Shown here: piece after piece, positions 1-6,611 of the stretch | Layout: each line of letters starts with the position of its first letter | Numbering within the stretch: the first letter of the stretch is position 1 | From: a virus | Reading direction: 5' to 3' (one strand) | IMG/VR virus record: IMGVR_UViG_3300032562_000191 | Location: 1 to 21,844 of that record | Length of the DNA stretch: 21,844 nucleotides | Program-made: the position numbers and the translations under genes | The notes under the pieces: model-generated | Told to the model about the DNA's origin: nothing | Databases searched by the model: none | The model's input: the letters and a program-made list of their open reading frames with translations, nothing else

Positions 1-642
1 ACGCTCGGGTTCATTTTTAGTGTGTAATAGCAAATCTCCGCCGGTATAATCTTCACTGTTTGAAAGTTGTATTGTTACACTGAGTTTTCTGGTACTGTTG
101 CTTTGATATGCCATATCAATGTGTTTGCCATAAAATCCTTGATCTTCGGCAAGGTAGCTGGTAAATTGTAGACTTTGTATTTCCGTGAGATCGTAATTGA
201 AAAATTGATTGTTGATGTTTTTCACACAAGTACCAATACGTTGGAATATCCAATTTGTATCTTCTAAGTCGCTGCGAATCCAAGAAATGGGACTGCGACG
301 TATTTTGACTATTTTTTCAATGTCATCTTGAGATCGAACCAACTTTCCCACTGTGCCATAGGTAAGTGGACTGGATAAAATACCCTCAGTGCCAATTTCT
401 ATAATTTTATCACACTCTTCGGGGGTGAATAAGTTATGATAATACGCCCAATTTTCATTGGTTACACTGTCCAAGTGCCAATTGAAACTGCTGGCATAAT
501 CTTTGGTCATGTTGTACTTGCTTAGATATTTCTCATCAATTTTAGGAACATCGCCTATTATTTTGGCAGCTTTGGGCTTGCGCTCTCTGGCTGCGGCGGC
601 GGGTGTTTTTTTTGTAATGGCGGTGTTTTTTTCTTCAGGCAT
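1..642 (-). CDS. 2-oxoglutarate/Fe(II)-dependent oxygenase (prolyl-4-hydroxylase-like), 3' end beyond window
   Basis: An open frame on the minus strand starts with ATG at 642 and runs without a stop through base 1, giving 214 codons, so the C-terminus lies outside the window. Residues 1-35 are Lys/Ala/Pro-rich and look disordered. Residues about 60-214 resemble the double-stranded beta-helix oxygenase fold of the prolyl 4-hydroxylase/PKHD type. The metal-binding HxD is visible as H174-I-D176, followed by RKLSVTIQLSNSEDYTGGDL, typical of the strands after HxD. The distal His and the 2-oxoglutarate-binding Arg would lie past the edge. Such enzymes hydroxylate protein side chains or other substrates using O2, 2-oxoglutarate and Fe(II); the substrate here is unknown. 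The start overlaps the end of the upstream gene by 8 nt, so the two are probably co-translated. An AGGA lies about 9 nt upstream of the ATG. Confidence 0.85.
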   Translation of the reverse strand, partial: MPEEKNTAITKKTPAAAARERKPKAAKIIGDVPKIDEKYLSKYNMTKDYASSFNWHLDSVTNENWAYYHNLFTPEECDKIIEIGTEGILSSPLTYGTVGKLVRSQDDIEKIVKIRRSPISWIRSDLEDTNWIFQRIGTCVKNINNQFFNYDLTEIQSLQFTSYLAEDQGFYGKHIDMAYQSNSTRKLSVTIQLSNSEDYTGGDLLLHTKNEPER

Positions 643-1201
643 TTTTTTCTAATCCTAGTAGGGGTCTTTGGTCAAACTTATAATTTCGATATATACCATT
701 GGCATCAACATAGTGCAGAAATAACTGAATCTGTTGTTCGCCGGTATATGTTTCTCTCCAGTGCTCCACTTCGCAGCCTTTGTATACAACCAAATCTCCG
801 ACTTGTAGTGTGATTTTTTTATTTTCTATATAGAAAGGCCAGGGTTTGCCCTTTACATCCACGCACAATGTGGCACTGTACTGGCAACTGGGTCTATCCA
901 CGTGTTTACTCAACGTACTTCCTGGCCAATATATTCTACCATAAGTGTATGTGGGAAATAGTTCTAAGCCAGTGGTTTCTTCCATTAACGGCAACAAACT
1001 AACTGCCAGACTATCAAATGTGATTTCATTATAAAAAGAAAAACTTATGGGGCTTTGTTTGTCTCCGTACGCAGTTAAATCGTCTTCGGGGGTGTTATTT
1101 TTGTAATATTTTATTTGTTTATACATTAATACAGCATTTTTTAAAAGATCCAACGTGTCTGGACTGATAGCTTGGCGTACTATTCGATATGATTGTTTCA
1201 T
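635..1201 (-). CDS. 2OG-Fe(II) oxygenase-like protein, 188 aa
   Basis: Complete 188-residue frame, ATG at 1201 and TGA at 635-637. I read it as a second, divergent 2-oxoglutarate/Fe(II) oxygenase. Residues 99-103 (KHVDR) give an HxD metal motif (H100, D102). A strand-rich segment follows (GDLVVYKGCEVEHW, 135-148) with a candidate distal His at 147, the spacing expected of the double-stranded beta-helix core. The expected Arg/Lys about ten residues after the distal His is not obvious (Gln-rich there), so activity is less sure than for its downstream neighbour. It is the first gene of a two-gene minus-strand unit and shares the 8 nt ATGCCTGA with the next gene. No Shine-Dalgarno is seen before the ATG. 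Phages of this kind often carry small hydroxylases of unknown substrate. It could also be an inactive cupin-like protein. Confidence 0.7.
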   Translation of the reverse strand: MKQSYRIVRQAISPDTLDLLKNAVLMYKQIKYYKNNTPEDDLTAYGDKQSPISFSFYNEITFDSLAVSLLPLMEETTGLELFPTYTYGRIYWPGSTLSKHVDRPSCQYSATLCVDVKGKPWPFYIENKKITLQVGDLVVYKGCEVEHWRETYTGEQQIQLFLHYVDANGIYRNYKFDQRPLLGLEKNA

Positions 1202-1218
1202 GTAGATATAAAAATTTT

Positions 1219-1247
1219 ATTATATACTTATTCAACGCACTTGTCTA
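1219..1247 (-). promoter_or_regulatory. possible sigma70-type promoter for the oxygenase pair
   Basis: On the minus strand, TAGACA (1247-1242, 5/6 match to the -35 box) is followed after exactly 17 nt by a perfect TATAAT -10 box (1224-1219). The predicted start near 1212 leaves only about 11 nt before the ATG at 1201, so the mRNA would have a very short leader without a ribosome-binding site. The region is AT-rich, so a chance match is possible. Confidence 0.42.
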
Positions 1248-1250
1248 CCC

Positions 1251-1258
1251 TATAAATC
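1251..1258 (+). promoter_or_regulatory. weak T4-like late promoter candidate (TATAAATC)
   Basis: Seven of eight bases match the T4 late -10 consensus TATAAATA, about 100 nt before the gene at 1360. The same octamer also occurs inside a coding region at 7473-7480, so this match alone is weak. The alternative site at 1329-1336 is nearer the gene. Confidence 0.3.
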
Positions 1259-1328
1259 TCGCACAAACACTGGATTTGTACAGATGTTTGGATATTTTGT
1301 GATAATTATATATTTTAGGAAAAACTAC

Positions 1329-1336
1329 GCTAAATA
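1329..1336 (+). promoter_or_regulatory. T4-like late promoter candidate (GCTAAATA)
   Basis: The sequence TAAATACT here matches the core shared by the stronger late-promoter sites at 5506 and 17593. The first two bases depart from TATAAATA. It lies about 24 nt upstream of the ATG at 1360, so a transcript from it would have a very short leader. Confidence 0.4.
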
Positions 1337-1359
1337 CTTGCTAACACTGGATAAATCAT

Positions 1360-2847
1360 ATGTCATACGCGATATACTTAACTGACGGTACGCTATTTGC
1401 TACCATACCTGACGGCACTATCAATCAACAAAGTTCTGTAACCCTTATAGGGCAGAACTATATTGGATATGGAGTGCTACAAGATACTAATTTTATACAG
1501 ATGTTGGAAAATTTTTCCAGCACAACAGCGCCAACAAATCCTCTGACGGGACAGTTGTGGTTTAATTTGAACACCAAATTGCTGTCAGTGTATTCTGGAT
1601 CAGGCATTGGTTGGGTAAACGTTGGTGCTTATGGTAATGCCAATGTAGCCAGCTTTTTAAGTAATTTTGGATCTAACAACATATCCACTACAGGCACAGT
1701 CACTGTGGGCAATTTGTCTGCGGCAAATAATATTTTTGCTTCAGGTAATGCTTCCGTCGCAGGTAACATTTCTGTGTTGAATAATGCTTCTATCTCGGGT
1801 AATGCTTCCGTAACAAATAATGTTTCTGTAGCAAATAATGTTTCTGCGGTGGGTAATATTATAGGTAGTTATATTTTAGGTGATGGATACTACTTATCAA
1901 ACATTAATTCTGGTAATATTACAAATTCTTATGGTAATGCCAATGTAGCCGCTTACTTGCCAACATATTCAGGTAGTTTTACAGCCAGCACCGTAAGTGT
2001 TACAGGCAATATCACTGGCAGTTATATCTTGGGCAACGGCAGTCAGCTGACCGGATTACCAGCAACTTATAGCAATTCTAATGTGTCGGCTTATCTAGCT
2101 ACATTTTCGGGACCCATATCAGCAACTAACATAAGCGCCAGTGGAAATGTACTGGCAACTAATGTAAGTGCTTCGGGCAATATCATAGGAAACAGTTTAT
2201 TTGTATATGGATCAGGTAATATACTGGGCAACTTGAATGTTCAAGGAAATATTACATTTATTGACAGTAATGTTATTGTTACCAATGACTTATTCGTTGA
2301 TTTGGCTAATAATCAATCAACATTTGCCAACATTAATGGCTCGGGTTTACACGCAGGAAACACAGGTTCGGCAACTTTGACCAATTGGACCTACAGCGCA
2401 TCGGCCAATGCTTGGAGTACCAACGTTGGTGTCAGCGCAACTGGCACAGTTACCGGTGGCAATGTGGTAACTAGTGGATTGGTATCAGCTGGCGGTAATG
2501 TTACCGGTGGCAATGTGGTAACTAGTGGATTAGTATCAGCTGGCGGTAATGTTATTGGTAATTATTTAATAGGTAACGGAAGTCAAATAACTGGATTACC
2601 TGCTGGATATTCTAATGCCACTGCGGCTAGTTTTTTAGCTAATTTTGGATCAAACACAATTTCAACAAGTGGTGGTATCACTGGTGGTAATATCACTGGC
2701 GGTAACATTAATATGACTGGCGGATTTTCAATAAGACAATCGGGCAGTAAACTTTATTTTTATTATAACTCTACTGCTATTTTGTCACTGGATTCGGGTG
2801 GAAATCTTATAGCCTTGGCTAACATGACTGGATACGGAACACCGTAA
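1360..2847 (+). CDS. phage tail fibre / virion structural protein with Gly-Asn repeats, 495 aa
   Basis: The N-terminal 90 residues (YLTDGTLFATIPDGTINQQ ... NFSSTTAPTNPLTGQLWFN) match a conserved head region of fibre-like structural proteins of T4-like marine phages, probably the virion-attachment part. Residues about 100-290 are Asn/Gly/Ser-rich repeats (SGNASVxNNVS, GNGSQLTGLP). Residues 290-360 hold a discrete module (NVIVTNDLFVDLANNQS ... NWTYSASANAWSTNVG) that recurs in the giant fibre at 17623. Residues 364-397 are two copies of a 17-residue unit, SAGGNVTGGNVVTSGLV in register, encoded by an exact 51-bp tandem repeat with one mismatch. The C-terminal 40 residues are less repetitive. The start lacks a clear Shine-Dalgarno. 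The stop overlaps the next start (TAATG), indicating translational coupling. It is likely a late virion component for host contact; assignment to a particular fibre position is not possible. Confidence 0.87.
   Translation: MSYAIYLTDGTLFATIPDGTINQQSSVTLIGQNYIGYGVLQDTNFIQMLENFSSTTAPTNPLTGQLWFNLNTKLLSVYSGSGIGWVNVGAYGNANVASFLSNFGSNNISTTGTVTVGNLSAANNIFASGNASVAGNISVLNNASISGNASVTNNVSVANNVSAVGNIIGSYILGDGYYLSNINSGNITNSYGNANVAAYLPTYSGSFTASTVSVTGNITGSYILGNGSQLTGLPATYSNSNVSAYLATFSGPISATNISASGNVLATNVSASGNIIGNSLFVYGSGNILGNLNVQGNITFIDSNVIVTNDLFVDLANNQSTFANINGSGLHAGNTGSATLTNWTYSASANAWSTNVGVSATGTVTGGNVVTSGLVSAGGNVTGGNVVTSGLVSAGGNVIGNYLIGNGSQITGLPAGYSNATAASFLANFGSNTISTSGGITGGNITGGNINMTGGFSIRQSGSKLYFYYNSTAILSLDSGGNLIALANMTGYGTP
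2227..2447 (+). repeat. fibre module shared with 19687-19907
   Basis: This segment encodes GNLNVQGNITF ... NVIVTNDLFVDLANN ... LTNWTYSASANAWSTNVG. It aligns without any indel (constant offset of 17460 nt) to 19687-19907 in the giant fibre gene at 17623, whose product reads NVIVIGDLYIELANN ... LTNWTYSTMANAWSTNVG. It is a dispersed in-frame module, diverged mainly at synonymous and conservative positions. Confidence 0.85.
2449..2550 (+). repeat. 51-bp tandem duplication (17-aa unit)
   Basis: Two adjacent copies, 2449-2499 and 2500-2550, are identical except for one G/A difference (2481 versus 2532). The unit encodes the 17-residue Gly-Asn repeat also seen at 16103-16429. The repeat length is a multiple of three, so copy-number change keeps the frame. 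Confidence 0.92.
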
Positions 2848-4031
2848 TGGCTATACCTAGTTCGGGTCCTATTTCTTTAGCAACTATAGCAGGGGAATTT
2901 GGCGGCGGAAACCCGATTTCTTTAAGTTCTTATTATAAAGGTGGAGCTTATGTAAAAACTACTGATACCGCGCCTAATGTGCCTACTAGCGGAGCAATAA
3001 GTGTTAGCAACTTTTACGGCGCCGCAAAATATATACCAACAGCCAAATTTGTTCAGTTTACTTCTAATGGATCGTATACTATTCCAAGTACAGTAGTGGG
3101 TTCAATAAAATATATTGTCATTGGTGGCGGTGGTGGTGGGGGTCCAAGTTGGGATGAAGGTGGTGGGGGTGGTGGCGCCGGCGGTGTGGTAATTGGAGGT
3201 GTAACTCCATTACCCGGCGAAGTTGTATCTTTCACTATTGGAGGCGGTGGAGGTGCCGGTGGAGGTAATGGGGGAACAACTACTATTAGTTCAACTTCAA
3301 TTGGATCAAAATCTGCTTATGGTGGCGGAGGAGGAGATCCCTCTGCTAATTGTTACAATTATGGCGGACACGCAGGTGGATCAGGCGGCGGTGGAGACCG
3401 CGGAACTTTAGGCGGAAGCTATACACAGTCATATCCCAATTATGGAAACAAAGGCGGCTACGGAGTTTGGTCTGACAACGCCGGCGGCGGTGGCGGAGGA
3501 GGAGCCGGACGTCCAGGTGGATTGTACACCACTAAGTGTATTAATCAGGAAGGTTCATACAATTATCAATACTGCCGTTCGGCGGGTAATTACACTTATG
3601 CCAGCACAGCTGGTGTTTTCTGGCACGGTGTTCAAGTTGCTCCGTATATGTGTCAATACTATGCCATGTCAGTGCAAGGTACTGATGGAAAATACTACAT
3701 AGCAGGAAATTTAGAAAATGTATGCTGCGGCGGGTGTTGTTCCACTTACTACAATCAAGTGGCTCAGTCAACTTTAAATCCTGGCGCATTTAGTCGTACA
3801 CGTGGTGGTGGTGGTATTTACAATCCTATAAGTGGTAGTACTATTGGTAATTACAACGGCACAGGATATGTAATAGCTCAAGGCGGTAAGGGTGCTTTCA
3901 TTGGTTGTTGCGTGATTCAGGGAAATACTGGATCTGGGTTTGGTGGGCAAGGAGCTGCAGGTTATCCCAACAGAACTCCGGGTGCTTATCCGGGTGCCAG
4001 CGGCAGCGTGATTATATCTGGAACTTGGTAA
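2847..4031 (+). CDS. Gly-rich, Cys-rich tail fibre adhesin-like protein, 394 aa
   Basis: Residues 1-62 (MAIPSSGPISLATIAGEFGG ... PTSGAISVSNFYGAAK) are a well-known N-terminal module of phage fibre proteins, with two copies of a PxSGxIS motif. Residues about 68-90 (FVQFTSNGSYTIPSTVVGSI) begin the Gly-rich 'GSYTIP ... VIGGGGGGG' domain found at the tips of many phage fibres. Long poly-Gly runs follow (to about residue 190, and again near 207-220, 317-320 and 361-370), and the protein ends GASGSVIISGTW as such domains do. Between residues 225 and 355 lies an unusual Tyr/Cys-rich insert. The protein has ten cysteines, including CCGGCC and a CC pair, far more than its neighbours. It overlaps the preceding stop by 1 nt (TAATG) and is probably coupled to it. 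T4-type gp38 adhesins also use poly-Gly motifs for receptor binding, but homology to gp38 is not claimed. Confidence 0.88.
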   Translation: MAIPSSGPISLATIAGEFGGGNPISLSSYYKGGAYVKTTDTAPNVPTSGAISVSNFYGAAKYIPTAKFVQFTSNGSYTIPSTVVGSIKYIVIGGGGGGGPSWDEGGGGGGAGGVVIGGVTPLPGEVVSFTIGGGGGAGGGNGGTTTISSTSIGSKSAYGGGGGDPSANCYNYGGHAGGSGGGGDRGTLGGSYTQSYPNYGNKGGYGVWSDNAGGGGGGGAGRPGGLYTTKCINQEGSYNYQYCRSAGNYTYASTAGVFWHGVQVAPYMCQYYAMSVQGTDGKYYIAGNLENVCCGGCCSTYYNQVAQSTLNPGAFSRTRGGGGIYNPISGSTIGNYNGTGYVIAQGGKGAFIGCCVIQGNTGSGFGGQGAAGYPNRTPGAYPGASGSVIISGTW

Positions 4032-4044
4032 AGGTTAAATTGTG
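4030..4044 (+). promoter_or_regulatory. ribosome-binding site fixing a GTG start
   Basis: AAAGG at 4030-4034 overlaps the stop codon of the upstream gene and lies 7 nt before GTG at 4042-4044. It supports GTG rather than a later codon as the start of the 88-residue protein. Confidence 0.65.
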
Positions 4045-4308
4045 GAAATTCAAAATTACTTAATTTTAGAAAACAACGTAGTAATAAATCTCGTAGTGTG
4101 GGACGGCAATACAGATACGTGGACACCTCCCGAAAACACCACTTGTTTGGTTCAAGCTACTACACCAGCTATGATTTGGCAATATAATAACCCAACATGG
4201 GTATTAACAGAAGTAATGGGCGCTGGTCAAATAGGATTTACTTGGGACGGTGTAATTTTAATGACCAATCAGACCAACCCTGCGCTTAACAGCAAAATCA
4301 AAAATTAA
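4042..4308 (+). CDS. small tail-associated protein, 88 aa
   Basis: The frame starts at GTG 4042 after an AAAGG site and ends at TAA 4306-4308. The sequence (YLILENNVVINLVVWDG, then WTPPENTTCLVQ, then GQIGFTWDG) follows the pattern of small proteins encoded directly downstream of fibre genes in many marine phages: a hydrophobic strand ending in WDG, a W-x-PP motif, and a late GxxWDG. These may be fibre caps or assembly factors, but the function is not established. Position as third gene of the 1360-4308 unit, 10 nt after the adhesin-like gene, supports a link to that fibre. There is no signal peptide and no membrane segment. Its stop overlaps the convergent glycosyltransferase stop by 4 nt. 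Confidence 0.75.
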   Translation: MEIQNYLILENNVVINLVVWDGNTDTWTPPENTTCLVQATTPAMIWQYNNPTWVLTEVMGAGQIGFTWDGVILMTNQTNPALNSKIKN

Positions 4309-5456
4309 ATCTTAAACAGTTGCAAATTATTTTCAATTTGCATCAACGGTTCGTCCCAAGCACCTATATCGGGCTGACGGAATATACGGCAGCTGGGATA
4401 CCAAGGGCTGTCATTACGTTTAAGTAACCAACGCCAATCTTGTCCAAACTGATTGAGTGGCAGCCAAAATGGTCTGGCTAATGCTCCGGTCAAATGGCCC
4501 ACAGCAGTATCTACAGCAATGACTAAGTCTAGATTCATTATAAGGCCTGCGGTGTCATTCCAATTGGATATAGTGCCAGGATACGCTTTGACTCCCTGTG
4601 CTATTAGTTGGCTTTCTTCTTCGGCAGTACAGTCAACTTGTAGATTGATCCATTCATATTGTGGATTGCGTTGTATCAACCCAAATATCTTTTCAAAAGG
4701 CACTGCTTTGTGCTGATTGATCCAGCTGTCTCTGCGCCCGCTCCAGCATACACCCACTCTAAGTTTAGTTTTCTTGCCCAAACGGTCTTGCCAAGCCAGT
4801 CTACAGTCTTTGCCTGGTGTAAGATACTGCAGTTTATGTGGCAGATTCTTATACGTCACTCCTAGAAATCCTGGAATACTCATGATAGGACTCCAGTAAT
4901 CAAATTTAGGCAAAGGATCGTTGTTGCCCAACACAGTAACTGCCGACATAAATGAATTTTCCAACAGGGGTTTGAGGTTATAATCCACACAGATGTATAC
5001 ATTTGCCCCCATGAAAACCAACTGTTCGGCAAATCTACAGAACTGTATGTTGTCACCGTGGCCTTGTTCCCCGGTTATCAGTATAGTTTTACCTTTTAGA
5101 TCCTGCCCCTCCCATCGAGGTTCACTAAATTGTGGCAGTTTACCATCTAAATGTTCAAATTTCCAACGTTTTTCGTACTGACGCCAGCCTCTGTCTAAAT
5201 CTCCTGCTAGTAAGTAAGCTACGGCTAGATTAAATTGCGCTACAGTGTCGTTGGGATTGAGGTCTATGGCATTTTGTAAAAATCCATAAGCTCTTTCGGG
5301 AAATCCCATTTCTCGAACCACGTTGCCGTAATTGTTATAAGCGGCACCCATGTCAGGGTTTTCTAAAAAAGCCTGAGCATAGCAGGCTAATGCTTGTTTT
5401 GGTTGGCTAATAGATCGATAGTGATTGCCATGTGCTATAAGTTCGTCGGGGGTCAT
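4305..5456 (-). CDS. TPR-containing GT-B glycosyltransferase (GT9/GT41-like), 383 aa
   Basis: Residues 1-100 form about three TPR helices pairs (QALACYAQAFLENPD; AYNNYGNVVREMGFPERAY; FNLAVAYLLAGDLDRGWRQY). The rest is a GT-B-fold transferase with hallmarks of TPR-linked family 9 enzymes. These are GKTILITGEQGHGDNIQF (about 122-139), the nucleotide-sugar-side motif VGVCWSG (234-240), DTAVGHLTGAL (316-326), and DWRWLL with DSPWYPSCRIFRQ (about 340-361). Relatives transfer sugars to lipopolysaccharide or proteins; donor and acceptor here are unknown. I chose ATG 5456; an in-frame TTG at 5462 would add two residues, and neither has a good Shine-Dalgarno. The gene stands alone on the minus strand between fibre genes, and its stop overlaps the convergent gene. 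The catalytic core looks intact, with no frameshift. Glycosylation of the neighbouring fibres or of host surface glycans are both possible. Confidence 0.9.
   Translation of the reverse strand: MTPDELIAHGNHYRSISQPKQALACYAQAFLENPDMGAAYNNYGNVVREMGFPERAYGFLQNAIDLNPNDTVAQFNLAVAYLLAGDLDRGWRQYEKRWKFEHLDGKLPQFSEPRWEGQDLKGKTILITGEQGHGDNIQFCRFAEQLVFMGANVYICVDYNLKPLLENSFMSAVTVLGNNDPLPKFDYWSPIMSIPGFLGVTYKNLPHKLQYLTPGKDCRLAWQDRLGKKTKLRVGVCWSGRRDSWINQHKAVPFEKIFGLIQRNPQYEWINLQVDCTAEEESQLIAQGVKAYPGTISNWNDTAGLIMNLDLVIAVDTAVGHLTGALARPFWLPLNQFGQDWRWLLKRNDSPWYPSCRIFRQPDIGAWDEPLMQIENNLQLFKI
4321..4342. terminator. weak bidirectional hairpin at the convergent gene ends
   Basis: A perfect 8-bp inverted repeat (TGCAAATT / AATTTGCA) with a 6-nt loop lies at the 3' end of the glycosyltransferase gene, just past the convergent stop codons. 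Neither side has a tight T-run, so it may only slow or stabilise transcripts. Confidence 0.3.
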
Positions 5457-5505
5457 AGTCAATATTTAATCTAAATTAAGCACCCCTGTAAAAAAACTGT
5501 TATTT

Positions 5506-5513
5506 TATAAATA
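5506..5513 (+). promoter_or_regulatory. T4-type late promoter (TATAAATA)
   Basis: Exact match to the T4 late promoter -10 consensus, which is read by a gp55-type phage sigma factor. It is followed by CTATTAA, a context shared with the site at 17593. It lies 92 nt before the ATG at 5605, in a 148-nt divergent gap with no other gene. Confidence 0.8.
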
Positions 5514-5527
5514 CTATTAACGTAATA

Positions 5528-5580
5528 ATGCGTTTTATGCTGAAAGGGTAACCCAACAGCGTAGCGGCTAAAACCCGCAT
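5528..5580 (+). promoter_or_regulatory. structured mRNA leader with nested stems and a 7-codon mini-ORF
   Basis: The leader can fold as nested stems. The outer stem ATGCGTTTTA (5528-5537) pairs with TAAAACCCGCAT (5569-5580) with a 2-nt CC bulge. GCTG (5539-5542) pairs with CAGC (5557-5560), and GGG (5546-5548) pairs with CCC (5552-5554) around TAA. The same bases contain ATG (5528) to TAA (5549-5551), a 7-codon reading frame (MRFMLKG) with no Shine-Dalgarno. The ribosome-binding site of the main gene (AAGGAG, 5592-5597) lies outside the structure and stays free. Confidence 0.5.
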
Positions 5581-5604
5581 AGGACTTCTTTAAGGAGAAA
5601 AAAA

Positions 5605-6555
5605 ATGGGGCGTCCACTTAAAATTAAAAAATCCACAACCAAGGATATTGGTTTCAATAGTTTCGCAAATTTAGACGTTGCGACTCAAGCCATTCCAGTT
5701 GGAATGACAACTTCAGAATTTTTAGGAGTAGTTGGCGGAAGTAACACCAATGTGGCTACTTCTTCATACCCTGTGGTGGCTATAACAGCTAATGTCAACG
5801 GTCAAAATGGCGCAGCACACATCATCACGCAAAAAGGCCAGATTAAATATTTGGTAGCCGGCGAAGATTCTGTTACTGCCGGTAGTTTTACTCCGGGCTT
5901 TTCGTATCAAATTCTCACTTTAGGTACTACAAATTGGACAGCAATTGGGGCTGGAGTAAATCCACAAGTTGGACAAGTATTCACAGCGACAGGGGTGGGT
6001 TCTGGTACTGGTACAGCCAGTGATGCTGGTCAGTGTATACTAACAGCCAATTCTTCTATATCTAGCGGACAGATGAATATGACGTTTAACGTCAACGGAA
6101 ACACAGTGTACGCTAGTAGATTGACTAACAAATACATATTTGATAGTTCAAATAATCGTTATGCTGTTAACTTCTTTGTAGCTGGTGAGTCAGTGGGAGT
6201 ACCTTTGGCTAACGTGGCTATTGCCGATACAGCGGGCAATATTACTTGCAACGTAGCCAATGTTACAGTTGGGCAGATTGTTACGGTTTCCGGATCATTT
6301 GCCAATGCTTCTGGCACAATCAGTGGCTATGCTAATCCTACTAATTATTATGTTCTTGCTACGAGTAACGGCAATGCTATTACTTTGGGTACTGGATATG
6401 GTTCTGCTAATATTGTAACTACGGCAGGCAATACCACTGGCGTTACCTTTACACTGGCTGCTTCAACTACAGCTAAATCAGGAGCTGACGCAGTTACTTG
6501 GTCTGGCAACAATGCTTACTTGACACTAGCACAAGTATCTAGCTACACATCATAA
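5605..6555 (+). CDS. virion structural protein with inserted GTTNWTAIGA module, 316 aa
   Basis: ATG at 5605 follows AAGGAG by 7 nt, the best ribosome-binding site in the window, behind a consensus late promoter; a strong terminator follows. This suggests a highly expressed, monocistronic late product. The N-terminus is basic (MGRPLKIKKS) and then turns to Asn/Thr/Gly-rich beta sequence. Residues about 92-138 (GSFTPGFSYQILTLGTTNWT, then IGAGVNPQVGQVFTATGVGS) form a compact repeat known as an inserted domain in many phage structural proteins. Here it interrupts the KGQIKYLVAGEDS ... AGQCILTAN strand pair. The C-terminal half (NVTVGQIVTVSGSFANASG) is probably beta-sandwich. T4-like marine phages carry similar proteins of unassigned virion position; a decoration or fibre-base role is possible but unproved. 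Confidence 0.85.
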   Translation: MGRPLKIKKSTTKDIGFNSFANLDVATQAIPVGMTTSEFLGVVGGSNTNVATSSYPVVAITANVNGQNGAAHIITQKGQIKYLVAGEDSVTAGSFTPGFSYQILTLGTTNWTAIGAGVNPQVGQVFTATGVGSGTGTASDAGQCILTANSSISSGQMNMTFNVNGNTVYASRLTNKYIFDSSNNRYAVNFFVAGESVGVPLANVAIADTAGNITCNVANVTVGQIVTVSGSFANASGTISGYANPTNYYVLATSNGNAITLGTGYGSANIVTTAGNTTGVTFTLAASTTAKSGADAVTWSGNNAYLTLAQVSSYTS

Positions 6556-6583
6556 TTCGACTACTATTAAAGTAGCTATTTAG

Positions 6584-6611
6584 ATCCCCGTCACAAGCGG
6601 GGATTTTTTTT
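6584..6611 (+). terminator. rho-independent terminator after the 316-aa gene
   Basis: ATCCCCG (6584-6590) pairs with CGGGGAT (6598-6604) around a 7-nt loop and is followed by eight T (6604-6611). It is preceded by a small hairpin CTACT/AGTAG (6561-6575). Confidence 0.9.

Noticed and set aside
3053-3235. Proline-rich minus-strand frame
   Set aside because: Mirror image of the poly-Gly codons (GGN read as NCC) of the adhesin-like gene.
2847-4031. Diversity-generating retroelement target in the adhesin-like gene
   Set aside because: No reverse transcriptase frame and no template/variable repeat pair with A-specific mismatches was seen in the window.
4453-5181. Several plus-strand frames of 60-87 codons
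   Set aside because: They overlap the glycosyltransferase gene on the other strand, whose motifs are unmistakable.
5460-5462. TTG as start of the glycosyltransferase
   Set aside because: It adds only two residues, has no Shine-Dalgarno, and an ATG follows two codons later; ATG 5456 is preferred though not proved.
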